NCBI GenBank assembly: GCA_903927685.1 | Contig: CAIYOB010000198.1 | Coordinates: 1-33,108, forward strand | DNA length: 33,108 bases | Source: an uncultured Planctomycetaceae bacterium | GTDB taxonomy: Bacteria > Planctomycetota > Planctomycetia > Pirellulales > Pirellulaceae | Reading direction: 5' to 3' | Shown here: positions 1 to 7,481 of the stretch, piece by piece | How positions within the stretch are numbered: the stretch's first letter is position 1 | Layout of the letters: every line of letters begins with the position of its first letter | Position numbers and translations under genes: made by a program | Notes under the pieces: generated by a model | Database searches by the model: none | The model's input: only the letters and a program-made list of their open reading frames with translations | Told to the model about the DNA's origin: nothing

Positions 1-872
1 CGCGCCATCGGTCCGCGCGGCGCGAATGGGGGACGTCCCATCATCGGCCCACGGCCCATGCCGAACTGTGGTCCCTTCGGGCCGGGCCCCATCATCGGCC
101 CGCGGCCCGGGCCCGCCTGGGGACCCATCGGCCCGCGGCCCATCAGCGGCGACCGACCCATGCCGAACTGCGGCCCCATCATCGGCCCGCGACCCGGGCC
201 CGCCTGGGGGCCCATCGGCCCGCGGCCCATCATCGGCGATCGACCCATGCCGAACTGCGGTCCCATCATCGGACCACGGCCCTGGCCGTCGCGCGGTCCC
301 ATCGGTCCCGCACCCATCATCGGCCCGGGGCCCATCATCGGTGGGCGCTGTCCTGCGGCGGCCGGCGCGTGAAACGCCTTCATTCCTGCGGCAAATTCCT
401 CGACGCTCAACTTCTGGTCGCCGTCCTTATCCAAGCGTTTGAACAACACCCGGGGATCAGGACCCGCCTCGGGGGCCGGCCGCTCCGGCCCCGCCGCCTC
501 GGGCCGCCCCGGCGGCGTCATGCCAGGTCCCGGACCGAACCGTCCCGGACCGCCAGGACCGCCCGGTCCCGCCTCTGGTCGTCCCCGTCCCGCGCCGGGA
601 AAAGCTGGCAGCGACGCGTGAAACTCTTCCGCCGTGACCGTCTGGTCGCCGTCCTTGTCCGCCCGCTTCAGCAACTCCTTGACGAAGTCCGGAGCGCCGT
701 CCGGAATCTCGTCCGCCGTGAGCTTGTGATCCTGGTTCTTGTCCATCCGCTGGAACATCAGGGGCGCACCCGGGGGCCCGCCACGATGTTCGGGGGCGTC
801 CGCCGCGGACACCTGAAAGTTAAGCATTGCGGCTGCTGCAGCCGCGAGCAATCCCACCACGGTTCGTTGCAT
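1..872 (-). CDS. EF-hand exported protein with Gly/Pro/Met-rich repeat tail (3' end off the window)
   Basis: The ATG at 872 follows a GGAGT ribosome binding site with about 8 nt spacing, and the frame stays open to the left edge, so the C-terminus is missing. Residues 1-24 form a signal peptide ending VSAADA. Three canonical 12-residue EF-hand loops are visible at residues 44-55 (DKNQDHKLTADE), 72-83 (DKDGDQTVTAEE) and 148-159 (DKDGDQKLSVEE), each with acidic residues at positions 1, 3 or 5 and Glu at 12, so calcium binding is well supported. Loops 2 and 3 are separated by a Gly/Pro-rich linker. From about residue 170 the protein turns into Gly/Pro/Met/Arg-rich repeats (GRGPMMGPQFGMGRSP and variants) that continue to the edge. 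Exported EF-hand proteins with low-complexity segments are common in planctomycetes. The role of this one is unknown; an extracytoplasmic structural or calcium-sensing protein is a guess. Confidence 0.85.
   Translation of the reverse strand, partial: MQRTVVGLLAAAAAAMLNFQVSAADAPEHRGGPPGAPLMFQRMDKNQDHKLTADEIPDGAPDFVKELLKRADKDGDQTVTAEEFHASLPAFPGAGRGRPEAGPGGPGGPGRFGPGPGMTPPGRPEAAGPERPAPEAGPDPRVLFKRLDKDGDQKLSVEEFAAGMKAFHAPAAAGQRPPMMGPGPMMGAGPMGPRDGQGRGPMMGPQFGMGRSPMMGRGPMGPQAGPGRGPMMGPQFGMGRSPLMGRGPMGPQAGPGRGPMMGPGPKGPQFGMGRGPMMGRPPFAPRGPMA
58..333. repeat. Direct repeats of about 87 bp coding a 29-residue GPMMGP-type unit
   Basis: The core ATGCCGAACTG recurs at 58, 160 and 247. The second and third copies are 87 bp apart. 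The first is 102 bp from the second because it carries an extra 15 bp. All spacings are multiples of three, so copy-number change keeps the frame of the EF-hand gene read on the minus strand. Shorter CCCATCATCGGCCC sub-repeats occur within and beyond these units. Confidence 0.8.
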
Positions 873-939
873 GGACCGAGACTCCTGAAACTGAGTGTGT
901 GAAGAGGTTTGACCCGCTGAGTTGCTGACGGGAGATTAA

Positions 940-960
940 ACCCGGGACGTGTTCCCGGGT
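940..960 (-). terminator. Probable intrinsic terminator of the SPOR-like/DapA-like unit
   Basis: A perfect 8-bp stem (ACCCGGGA pairing with TCCCGGGT) closes a 5-nt loop. On the minus strand it lies about 75 nt past the stop at 1034 and is followed by TTTAATCT, a weak U-tract. It sits just before the EF-hand gene start region, so it would separate the two minus-strand units. Confidence 0.5.
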
Positions 961-1033
961 GTCGGTCGGCCCGCCATTTTTTGCCGCAGGTCTGCCGACG
1001 GCGGGGCCCAGTGCGGGCGATCCAGGGCGGTGC

Positions 1034-2173
1034 TTACCTCGGCAGGACGGCAGGGTGGTCCGCCGCGTCCAGGTTGGGCGTCCCTGGCTTCTGGTACGGC
1101 TGCAACGCCTCGAAGCGGGACTCGATTTCGGCGATCTCTTCCGGGTTCAGTTCCAGCGCCGAGTAACTGGGCGATGCGGGGCGGGTCCCGCCGGCTCCGT
1201 AGTGGCGCGAGACCAGCGTCGGGAACACGCCCCGTTTCTTCCAGAGATACAGCTGGATGCCGCGCAAGTCGCCGCCGGGATGCGTCTGGCTCAGGTTGGT
1301 CATCAACAGGAACTTGCTGTACACATCCCGCAGCGCGGCTGGGTCCGAACCGGTCCGGTGCAGTTCCCAGATGCGGGTCAGGACGTCCGCATAGATGGCC
1401 CGCTCGGTGATCAAGCCTTCGCTGCCCAGTCGCAACTCGTACAGCCAGCCCAGTCCCCCGCGGGCGCTGAACACGCGGCGGATGGGCGGCCGCGCCGCGA
1501 CCAGGGCTCGGGTCCGGGCGATGACGGCGCCGGCCTCTTCCTTGACGTAGCCGAAATTCGGGAACTCTCGAGCCAATTCGATCAACAAGGGCACCGAGGG
1601 GATCGGGCCCTTGTACACGACTCCACCGGTCGTCTGCAGGATCACGGGCCGCGTCGTAACGGAGGCGAGCGCACGCCAGTACTGACGCAGATCGTCTTCC
1701 GTCGTGCCGGAATCCGGCGGCCGCGAGATGATCGCCGCGGGCGCCAACTGCTCGGCATGCCGGGCGAACGCGAGCATCTCGGCGGTATCCTTGCCCTGGA
1801 CGCCCAGACACAACGCCGTGCTCAGGCCGCGGGCCGCACGGGCCAGCACTTCCATGCCCTGAAGTTTTTCGTCGGTGGTCAGCAGATCGACGCTGTCCCC
1901 TGACTGCGGCCAGATCATGCCCGGACACCCACACCAGCCGACGTAGCGCGCCTGCCTGGCGAGGGCCTCAAAATCTACCGCACCCGACGCGGTGAAAGGC
2001 GTCGAGAGAATCAGAAACGGGCCCTGGATCTTCGGATCCGCGGCGCCCGTACCGGCCACCAAGCCGGCGCCGCATTGGGATTCCTGCAGGACCGTGCCGG
2101 CGGCGAGGCCCGCCGCACCGGCCCATGCGCCTTGGAACAGCCGGCGCCTGGTGATCTGCCTTGCTGTGGACAC
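1034..2173 (-). CDS. Tat-exported dihydrodipicolinate synthase (DapA/NanA) family protein
   Basis: The GTG start at 2173 has a GGAGG ribosome binding site 6 nt upstream. The product is 379 aa. Residues 8-34 are a twin-arginine signal (TRRRLFQG, then an Ala/Gly-rich hydrophobic run). The rest resembles the (beta/alpha)8 class I aldolases of the DapA/NanA superfamily: the opening GPFLILSTPFTASGAVDF matches the family's 'TPF..dg.iD' start, and Lys211 in YVKEEAG sits where the Schiff-base lysine is found. The phosphate/carboxylate loop GTTGE is replaced by PQSGD (residues 89-93), and the Tyr of the usual YN.P motif is not seen (ILQTTGG), so it is unlikely to make dihydrodipicolinate. An exported lyase acting on a sugar acid or similar keto-acid is possible; the substrate is unknown. 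It lies 16 bp downstream of the SPOR-like gene and is probably co-transcribed with it. Confidence 0.85.
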   Translation of the reverse strand: MSTARQITRRRLFQGAWAGAAGLAAGTVLQESQCGAGLVAGTGAADPKIQGPFLILSTPFTASGAVDFEALARQARYVGWCGCPGMIWPQSGDSVDLLTTDEKLQGMEVLARAARGLSTALCLGVQGKDTAEMLAFARHAEQLAPAAIISRPPDSGTTEDDLRQYWRALASVTTRPVILQTTGGVVYKGPIPSVPLLIELAREFPNFGYVKEEAGAVIARTRALVAARPPIRRVFSARGGLGWLYELRLGSEGLITERAIYADVLTRIWELHRTGSDPAALRDVYSKFLLMTNLSQTHPGGDLRGIQLYLWKKRGVFPTLVSRHYGAGGTRPASPSYSALELNPEEIAEIESRFEALQPYQKPGTPNLDAADHPAVLPR

Positions 2174-2189
2174 GACGGACCTCCGCGGC

Positions 2190-3290
2190 TCACCGGTTGC
2201 TGGGCCGATAAGCCGCCGCGATGGACGTGCGGGGGACTTGGACCGGCACCGGCTGGATGTCGAACGGGATGCCGTTCATCGACCGCGGCACCAGGCCCAC
2301 GCTGGCTTGACCGGGCAAGGGCTGCTTCTGGGGCCCGTACTCCTGCATCAACCGGTGCACGGCGGGGTTCAATTCCGTTCTGCCGTCGGGCTGCTTAGTG
2401 CCGATGGACTCAAAGTGGCCGACCGTGACGATGCTCTCGTAGCGATCGTGGAATTCGTACGCCTCGACCCCTTTCTTGCGCAGCTGGACGACCAACTCGT
2501 GGGCCTTGACCGCCGCATCCTCCAACTTGTTCGGCAGCTTGTCTTCCTCGCCCAACTTCATCGTCGACGCGCCGCGGAAGGCGGCGATGCGGACGCTGTA
2601 TTGGCCGGGGTTCTTCAGCAGGCTGTACTCGAGATCCTGGTTCATCTCCTCGACAAACGGATCGACCCCCTGCGGCACGAAATACTCCAGCGGCAACAGC
2701 GGGTTGCGGGTCACGAAGGCGTTGCTCATCGGACCTTGCTGCTTCTTGTCCTGGTCCGGCGTCAAGCGGCGCTGCAATTCGCGGAGGCCGATGAACCGCT
2801 GCGTCGTGGTCTTGTTCTTGGCGACGTCCAGGCACTCGGGCCGCGCATACTTGATTTCGTTCAGCAGTTTATTCAGTTTCGGGTCGTTGACGTCCTCAAA
2901 GTTCCCTGTCAACACGGCAATCTCTTCGAACTTGGTGGCGTTGGCGTGCCGCATCATCTTCGGTCCACCGTACCGGTTGACTCCCAGGCCGACGACCGGC
3001 TCGCTGAAATCGTAGCTCTGCCGATGGATGTAGGCCTCGACGTTGAAGGACTTCCGCAACTCCAGCACCAGGTTCTGCGCCTGCTGTTCCGCTCCCGGCC
3101 CGGCGAACGACGTCGCCAGAATCATCCAGGGCCCCTGGTCTTCGGTCAGGCGGTACTCCTTGCCGGCGTCCGCGTCCACGCGCTTGAACGGAATCAGCAA
3201 TTCCCAGGGCTTGGCCGCCCACGCCGAGTCGGCGCCACCCACCAACGACAAAGCTGCTAGCAGACCCACGGAGAAGACGCGCTGGAGCAT
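2190..3290 (-). CDS. Exported protein with two SPOR-like regions
   Basis: The ATG at 3290 has GAGGG 8 nt upstream. Residues 1-25 form a Sec signal peptide ending SAWA. The 366-aa product has no enzyme motif that I recognise. Two segments resemble SPOR (sporulation-related, peptidoglycan-binding) repeats. The first, about residues 53-100, reads GPWMILATSFAG and continues with an Ala/Leu helix and a VEAYIHRQ strand. The second, about residues 235-305, starts GQYSVRIAAFRG, has a long helix (LEDAAVKAHELVVQLRKKG) and ends VEAYEFHDRYESIVTVGHF, the strand-helix-strand layout typical of SPOR. The C-terminus is Pro-rich. The calls rest on pattern only. If right, the protein binds cell-wall glycan or is a relic of that fold. 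It is the first gene of a unit with the DapA-like protein. Confidence 0.7.
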   Translation of the reverse strand: MLQRVFSVGLLAALSLVGGADSAWAAKPWELLIPFKRVDADAGKEYRLTEDQGPWMILATSFAGPGAEQQAQNLVLELRKSFNVEAYIHRQSYDFSEPVVGLGVNRYGGPKMMRHANATKFEEIAVLTGNFEDVNDPKLNKLLNEIKYARPECLDVAKNKTTTQRFIGLRELQRRLTPDQDKKQQGPMSNAFVTRNPLLPLEYFVPQGVDPFVEEMNQDLEYSLLKNPGQYSVRIAAFRGASTMKLGEEDKLPNKLEDAAVKAHELVVQLRKKGVEAYEFHDRYESIVTVGHFESIGTKQPDGRTELNPAVHRLMQEYGPQKQPLPGQASVGLVPRSMNGIPFDIQPVPVQVPRTSIAAAYRPSNR

Positions 3291-3395
3291 CGATCGATCC
3301 CTCGACGTGCAACGGGTAACGTAACCGACTCGCCTTGGACAAGCGGCGGGACAATACCAGAAGCAAGCCGGCGATGCCAGAGCGAATCCGACAGG

Positions 3396-4298
3396 TCAGA
3401 AACCTTCGTTGATGACTTCGGCGCCCGCTTTTGTCAGCAGGGCCTGGAACGTCTGTGGCGAGATGCTGTCGCTGAGGAAACGGACCGAACCATCGCACAG
3501 GGCCGCGTTCAAGCCGCCCGGATGATAGCTGTCCGGCGAAGCGCCGCCGCCCGTGCCCAGCGGGAAACTCACGTTGCTCGCGGCCAGATCCTTCGGTTCG
3601 GCCCAGTTCACCCCCGTCCCGCAGGCTTCAACGACCAGCAGCGTGTTGGACGTCCCATCGAGGATGTCCGACAGCTTGCAGGCTTTGCCACCGTCGAAGA
3701 CTGTCTCCGGACCAGTGATGACCATATAGTTCGTTTCCAGCGAGCCCGGCGAGTTGGCCGGCGAAGACGGGCAGGAATACGCGGGGATGGGCACGCTGGT
3801 CACCGCCAGGTTGTTCGGGCTGTTCCAGGGCTCGTCAAAGTTATACCGCTCGTACAAGGGGCTCTGCTCCAAGAACGGCAGGATCAGCACGCGCCAGCTA
3901 TGCTTGGGCTGGCCGTTTTCGTCGGGGATGTAAGCCGGCGGAAAAGTGCCATACACCTCATTATAGTTGTGAAAGGCCAAGGCGATCTGCTTCAGGTTGT
4001 TCATGCACTGTGTGCGGCGAGCCGCTTCGCGAGCGGCCTGGACCGCGGGCAGCAGCAGGGCCACCAGGACGCCGCCGCAAACCAGCATCCCGAAAAAACA
4101 GGCCCCGATCACGACCAGGATCGCGAAGCCGCCGCCGGAACTCTTGGCCGGCGGAGCGAACGGGGCCGGCTGGGGGGCGAAGGGTGCGGGAATCGTGATC
4201 GTCCGGCCGCATCCGGCACAGGGCCCGGTTTGCCCCGCATACTGGTCCGCGACACTGGTCTGCTTGCCACAATGAGGACAGGTGAACGAGATCGGCAT
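3396..4298 (-). CDS. DUF1559 pseudopilin-like protein with N-terminal zinc ribbon
   Basis: The ATG at 4298 has AGGA 8 nt upstream. The 300-aa product starts with a small zinc-ribbon-like module (C7-x2-C10 and C27-x2-C30), then a Pro-rich linker and one membrane helix (about 56-80) leading into LLPAVQAAREAARR and CMNNLKQIALAFHNY, the hallmark start of the DUF1559 domain. The C-terminus carries the family's H-x9-DG signature as HPGGLNAALCDGSVRF. DUF1559 proteins are greatly expanded in planctomycetes and resemble type II secretion pseudopilins. Most carry a short prepilin leader; here a zinc ribbon and a longer cytoplasmic head replace it, so processing by prepilin peptidase is doubtful. The function is unknown. 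Confidence 0.92.
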   Translation of the reverse strand: MPISFTCPHCGKQTSVADQYAGQTGPCAGCGRTITIPAPFAPQPAPFAPPAKSSGGGFAILVVIGACFFGMLVCGGVLVALLLPAVQAAREAARRTQCMNNLKQIALAFHNYNEVYGTFPPAYIPDENGQPKHSWRVLILPFLEQSPLYERYNFDEPWNSPNNLAVTSVPIPAYSCPSSPANSPGSLETNYMVITGPETVFDGGKACKLSDILDGTSNTLLVVEACGTGVNWAEPKDLAASNVSFPLGTGGGASPDSYHPGGLNAALCDGSVRFLSDSISPQTFQALLTKAGAEVINEGF

Positions 4299-4405
4299 GG
4301 CGGTAGTCCTGCTGAGAAAAGGGTCTTATCCCCATGACTCTACACCACGGGCCAGCCCCTGCCAAGACGACGGCTGGCCGGAACTGCCGGACAACCTGCC
4401 GGGGG

Positions 4406-4867
4406 CTACCGAGACTCGACACCGTGAAGCAAGATCCGTCGCACCGCCTGTTGCCGGAAGGCGAAGATGCGGCCGAGCTGCCAGCGCACCAGCGGATAGG
4501 CAAGCTCGCCCAGGGGAAACAGCGGCAGGCGGTAGTCGACCTGGTCGTCGATCAGGGTCTGGCCGCCGGATTCCGTGAAGCGGTGCGTATGCACCCACCG
4601 CTTGTACGGCCCGCGCAATTGCTCGTCCACGAATTCGTGCGGCGGGTTCCAGTGGGCGATCCGCGTCAGCCAGGAAAACGGGACGCCGAACAAGCGTAGC
4701 CGGTACTCGATGAGCGTCCCGGGCTGGATCTGGATCGGCTGCGGCGTGACGATCTGGAAACGCAACTCCGGCGGAGTGATTCGCTCCAGGTTCGCGGCGT
4801 CGGCGAAGAAGGGAAACACGGCGTCGAGCGGCAGGGGCAAGGTCAAGGAACAACGCAGAACGTGCAT
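4406..4867 (-). CDS. SRPBCC (START-like) ligand-binding family protein
   Basis: I chose the ATG at 4867 rather than the in-frame ATG at 4879, because a GGGAG ribosome binding site lies between the two, about 6 nt before the second. The 153-aa product fits the SRPBCC / polyketide-cyclase-like fold. It begins with the typical [20 protein letters not shown] strand-helix, continues with [11 protein letters not shown], and has [40 protein letters not shown] and a C-terminal helix ([19 protein letters not shown]). This pattern is typical of small proteins of the 'cyclase/dehydrase' group sometimes annotated as cell-division-inhibitor-like. The ligand and role are unknown. It has no signal peptide and is probably cytoplasmic. 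It is divergent from the gene at 5029. Confidence 0.8.
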   Translation of the reverse strand: MHVLRCSLTLPLPLDAVFPFFADAANLERITPPELRFQIVTPQPIQIQPGTLIEYRLRLFGVPFSWLTRIAHWNPPHEFVDEQLRGPYKRWVHTHRFTESGGQTLIDDQVDYRLPLFPLGELAYPLVRWQLGRIFAFRQQAVRRILLHGVESR

Positions 4868-5028
4868 GGCGACTCCCATCGGTGGGCTGGATCGGACCGT
4901 TCGTCCGCGGATTCAACTGGGCCGAACTGGGGATGTTATTTCGTGAGCGTTGCGGACCAATCGTGTCACGCATCCGCCGAAGAAATAACCGTCGAAAGCA
5001 ACCACACAAAACGAAAAGGAATTCCCCC

Positions 5029-5355
5029 ATGCCCAAGTTTTACGTCCAGTCCGGACCGGTCCGCTTGATCCTCGACGCCGAAACCGCCCAAGAGGCCGCC
5101 GTCCTGGCTTTCCAGTGGACCTGCGACAAGCAGGCCGAAATCGACGCCGTGTCCCCGCTGGACCACTTGCTGGAAGCCGAGCAGCGGGGCTACCAGTTGG
5201 GCGACGAAGTCGCAGTCAACGAACAAGGCTTCAGCCACTGGGACGGCGAGGTGTTCGAGACGCGGGACGTGTTCGAGGCTTGGCTGCGAATCCCGGCGCC
5301 GGTGGGCGGATGCGACGGCACGCCTGGCGGTTGGGGCGCCTGGGGTCGAGTGTAG
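5029..5355 (+). CDS. Conserved-looking small hypothetical protein, C-terminus supplied by a dispersed repeat
   Basis: The start is the ATG at 5029, preceded by AAAAGGA about 9 nt upstream. A longer reading from 4882 is possible but adds a low-quality basic leader. The 108-aa product starts MPKFYVQSGPVRLILDAE, then has an Ala-rich helix with FQWTCDK and an acidic stretch LLEAEQRGYQLGDEVAVNE. I recognise no domain; it is acidic and has no signal peptide or membrane helix. The last codons (GWGAWGRV and the TAG stop) lie inside a copy of the palindromic element that recurs at 7346 and 8922, so the natural C-terminus was probably replaced when the element arrived. Confidence 0.7.
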   Translation: MPKFYVQSGPVRLILDAETAQEAAVLAFQWTCDKQAEIDAVSPLDHLLEAEQRGYQLGDEVAVNEQGFSHWDGEVFETRDVFEAWLRIPAPVGGCDGTPGGWGAWGRV

Positions 5356-5366
5356 CGAGCCCCCAG
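5331..5366. repeat. Dispersed palindromic element, copy A (half copy)
   Basis: The segment TTGGGGCGCCTGGGGTCGAG followed by TGTAGCGAGCCCCCAG matches the left half of the elements at 7346-7481 and 8922-8985. The right arm (CTGGGGGCTCGC) that completes the hairpin elsewhere is missing after 5366. The TAG stop of the upstream gene is inside it. Confidence 0.75.
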
Positions 5367-5574
5367 CGGCCAGCGGGAAAATTGGTGATTTCAGCCCTGA
5401 CAATGATCCACCAAAATGGTGGCCTCGTCTCGGTTCTCTCCCTGTTTCGCCAAGGGCGTCTTGCGGAGACGGAATGGGGCAGCAAGAATAGCACCCAGCG
5501 CATGCGGCGCCGATGGGCCGGAAGCCGGCTCGTCAGGCGTGTCCCCCACCTGTTGTTTCTTCGGAGGCATTTCC

Positions 5575-6861
5575 GTGAATTACTTGCTCGCTACGCTCCC
5601 CGGCAACCTGATCGAAGACCGGCGTCCACCCCGCCGGAGCCCCTATCGGCTGGTCTTGGGAGGGCTCTGCTCTCTCGCCATCCTACTGGCAGCCGGCGTC
5701 CCTCCTGCCGCGGCCGAGGTCTGGAAGGACAGTGAGGGCAAATTCCAGGTCGAGGCCGAGTTCCTGGGGATTCGCGGCGCGGACGTGTACCTGAAGAAAC
5801 CCAACGGCGTGACGATCAAGGTGCCTTTGGCGCGACTGAGCGCCGAAAGCCAGCAGTTGGCTCGCCAACTGGCCCAGCCGGCCCAGCCCGCCGCCCCGGC
5901 GGCCGCCGCCGATACGCCCGACGCGGCGGCCCGGGCGTTGCTTGTCAGCGTCGAGGCAGGCGACCTGCGGGCCCTGTGGGATGCCCTGCCGTCCAGTTAC
6001 CAACGCGACGTGAACGACGTGATTCATACGTTCGCCGCGAACATGGATGTCGACTTGTGGCGTTCCGGGGCGGCCATCTTCAAGAAGGCGGTTCGCGTGT
6101 TGAAAGAGAAGAAGGAGTTCATTCTCAAGCAGCCGGCATTGGCGGCTTCGCCTGTCGATGTCACGGCGATGACGGAAAACTATGACCCGCTGGTCGGCGT
6201 GCTCGAAACGCTCGCCGGCAGCGAACTGACGGATCTGCAGAAGCTGAAGACCTTGGACATGGCCGCCTTCCTGGACGGCACCGGCAAGAAGGTCGCAGGG
6301 CAATTGGCGGCGGTCGCCAAGGCGGCGGACGATAAGAAGCTCGACTTGAACGGATTCCCCGGGGTCCCGGTCGAGGCGATGCCGCTGGCCAACCTCGGCA
6401 AAGCCAAGTTCTCGACGCTCAAGATTGCGGGCGACACGGCCACGTTGCGGGTCGAGAATGAGGGCGAGACCAAAGACGTCGAAGTCGTCCGCGTGGACGG
6501 CAAGTGGTGGCCCAAGGAAATCGCTGACAAGTGGCCCCAGCAGATGCAGGCGGCCAAGGCGGCTTTGACAACTCAGATGCCGGAAGAGTTGAAAAAGAAC
6601 AAGATGGCGGCCATGATGCCCATGCAGATGGTCGTCAGCGTCCTGGACAGCCTGCTGGCGGCCAAGACGCAGCAGGAGTTCGACCAGGTCATCCAGCAGG
6701 TCATGCAGACGTTCGCGCCGCAAGGGCCAGGTGGACCGCCTGCCGGTGCACCGCCAGCGGGTGCACCGCCAGCGGGTGCACCGCCAGCGGGTGGACAGCC
6801 AGCGGGAGGACAGCCAGCGGGAGGGAACCCGCCGCCGGTCAGTGCCGATCCGTTCGGGTAG
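5575..6861 (+). CDS. Exported SHD1-domain protein with PPAGG repeat tail
   Basis: I chose the GTG at 5575 because GGAGG lies 7 nt upstream; the frame is open further 5' but without a ribosome binding site. The 428-aa product has an extended n-region, a hydrophobic stretch (residues 26-42) and a likely cleavage site after PAAA (residue 47). The mature N-terminus (48-97) is an SHD1 (SLA1 homology 1) domain: EVWKDSEGKFQVEAEFLG, then GADVYLKKPNGVTIKVPLARLS. SHD1 is frequent in secreted planctomycete proteins and probably binds protein or glycan. A helical region of about 250 residues follows, with a small beta segment (GDTATLRVENEG, VRVDGKWWPKEIA) resembling domains that carry 'variable-loss-type' lumicins, though I cannot assign it. 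The tail is an Ala/Gly/Pro repeat. The function is unknown. Confidence 0.85.
   Translation: MNYLLATLPGNLIEDRRPPRRSPYRLVLGGLCSLAILLAAGVPPAAAEVWKDSEGKFQVEAEFLGIRGADVYLKKPNGVTIKVPLARLSAESQQLARQLAQPAQPAAPAAAADTPDAAARALLVSVEAGDLRALWDALPSSYQRDVNDVIHTFAANMDVDLWRSGAAIFKKAVRVLKEKKEFILKQPALAASPVDVTAMTENYDPLVGVLETLAGSELTDLQKLKTLDMAAFLDGTGKKVAGQLAAVAKAADDKKLDLNGFPGVPVEAMPLANLGKAKFSTLKIAGDTATLRVENEGETKDVEVVRVDGKWWPKEIADKWPQQMQAAKAALTTQMPEELKKNKMAAMMPMQMVVSVLDSLLAAKTQQEFDQVIQQVMQTFAPQGPGGPPAGAPPAGAPPAGAPPAGGQPAGGQPAGGNPPPVSADPFG
6736..6825. repeat. Six 15-bp tandem repeats (PPAGA / QPAGG)
   Basis: Six consecutive 15-bp units, from CCGCCTGCCGGTGCA through CAGCCAGCGGGAGGG, encode PPAGA three times, PPAGG and QPAGG twice at the C-terminus of the SHD1 protein. 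Units 2 and 3 are identical, which suggests recent slippage or unequal exchange. Confidence 0.9.
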
Positions 6862-6888
6862 TTAGCGGATCCAGCCGGACTTGACCGC

Positions 6889-7344
6889 ATGACACGGCAC
6901 CCCGAGAAACCGCCGGACCTGGCTGCGTATGCCGCGGTCGTCACCCTGCCGATCCAGTGGGGCGATCAGGATGCGTTTGGGCACGTCAACAACGCCGTGC
7001 CCTTGCGGTGGTTCGAGTCCTCGCGGATCCGGCTGTTGGAAGAGAACGGACTCGGGCACCTGATGACCTCCGAGGCATTGGCGCCGCTGGTCGCCTCGAT
7101 CACCTGCCACTACCGGCGGCAGGTGACCTATCCGGACACGGTCAGCGTCGGGACGCGCGTGGCCCAGTTGGGCCGCAGCCGCATGACGCTGGCCCACGCC
7201 GTCTTCAGCCACACGCAGCAGCGGATTGTGGCCGAAGGCGAGACGCTGGTCGTCTTCTTCGACCGCGTTGCCCAGCGGCCGACGCGAGTGCCGGCCGAGG
7301 TGCGCAGCTCGCTGGGGCCGGACACCGAAAACACAACGTCCTAG
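6889..7344 (+). CDS. Acyl-CoA thioesterase, 4-hydroxybenzoyl-CoA thioesterase-like hot-dog fold
   Basis: The 151-aa product begins with an ATG at 6889, 27 bp after the SHD1 gene. The N-terminal loop QWGDQDAFGHVNN (residues 23-35) followed by a helix containing WFESSRIRLLEE is the signature of the 4HBT/YbgC thioesterase family, where an Asp of this loop is catalytic (D28 is the likely equivalent). The central strands ITCHYRRQVTYPDTVSVGTRV and the end GETLVVFFDR complete a single hot-dog domain of usual length. Such enzymes hydrolyse acyl-CoA or acyl-ACP thioesters in the cytoplasm. The substrate cannot be told. A 136-bp inverted-repeat element starts 2 bp after its stop codon. Confidence 0.9.
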   Translation: MTRHPEKPPDLAAYAAVVTLPIQWGDQDAFGHVNNAVPLRWFESSRIRLLEENGLGHLMTSEALAPLVASITCHYRRQVTYPDTVSVGTRVAQLGRSRMTLAHAVFSHTQQRIVAEGETLVVFFDRVAQRPTRVPAEVRSSLGPDTENTTS

Positions 7345-7345
7345 T

Positions 7346-7481
7346 GCGTTGTCCAGGCCAAATGTTGGGGTGCCTGGGGTCGAGTGCAGCGAGCCCCCAG
7401 TGGCAAAAACTGGGGGCTCGCCACTCGTACCTCGTGGCTCGACCCCAGCCACCCAACCCCAATTCTTCGCTTGGACAACGC
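7346..7481. mobile_element. 136-bp inverted-repeat (MITE-like) element, copy B
   Basis: Perfect 10-bp termini (GCGTTGTCCA at 7346-7355 and its complement at 7472-7481) enclose arms that both contain TTGGGG, CTGGGGTCGAG and GCGAGCCCCCAG in inverted order. The centre is a perfect 12-bp stem (7389-7400 with 7410-7421) around TGGCAAAAA. The right arm is about 10 nt longer than the left. No coding capacity and no obvious target duplication are visible. It follows directly on the thioesterase stop codon. It is most likely a non-autonomous mobile element or REP-like sequence; a strong bidirectional transcript hairpin is another possible role. Confidence 0.7.

Noticed and set aside
58..333. CRISPR-like regular repeats
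   Set aside because: Repeats are in frame, have no unique spacers, and encode a Gly/Pro/Met repeat behind EF-hands.
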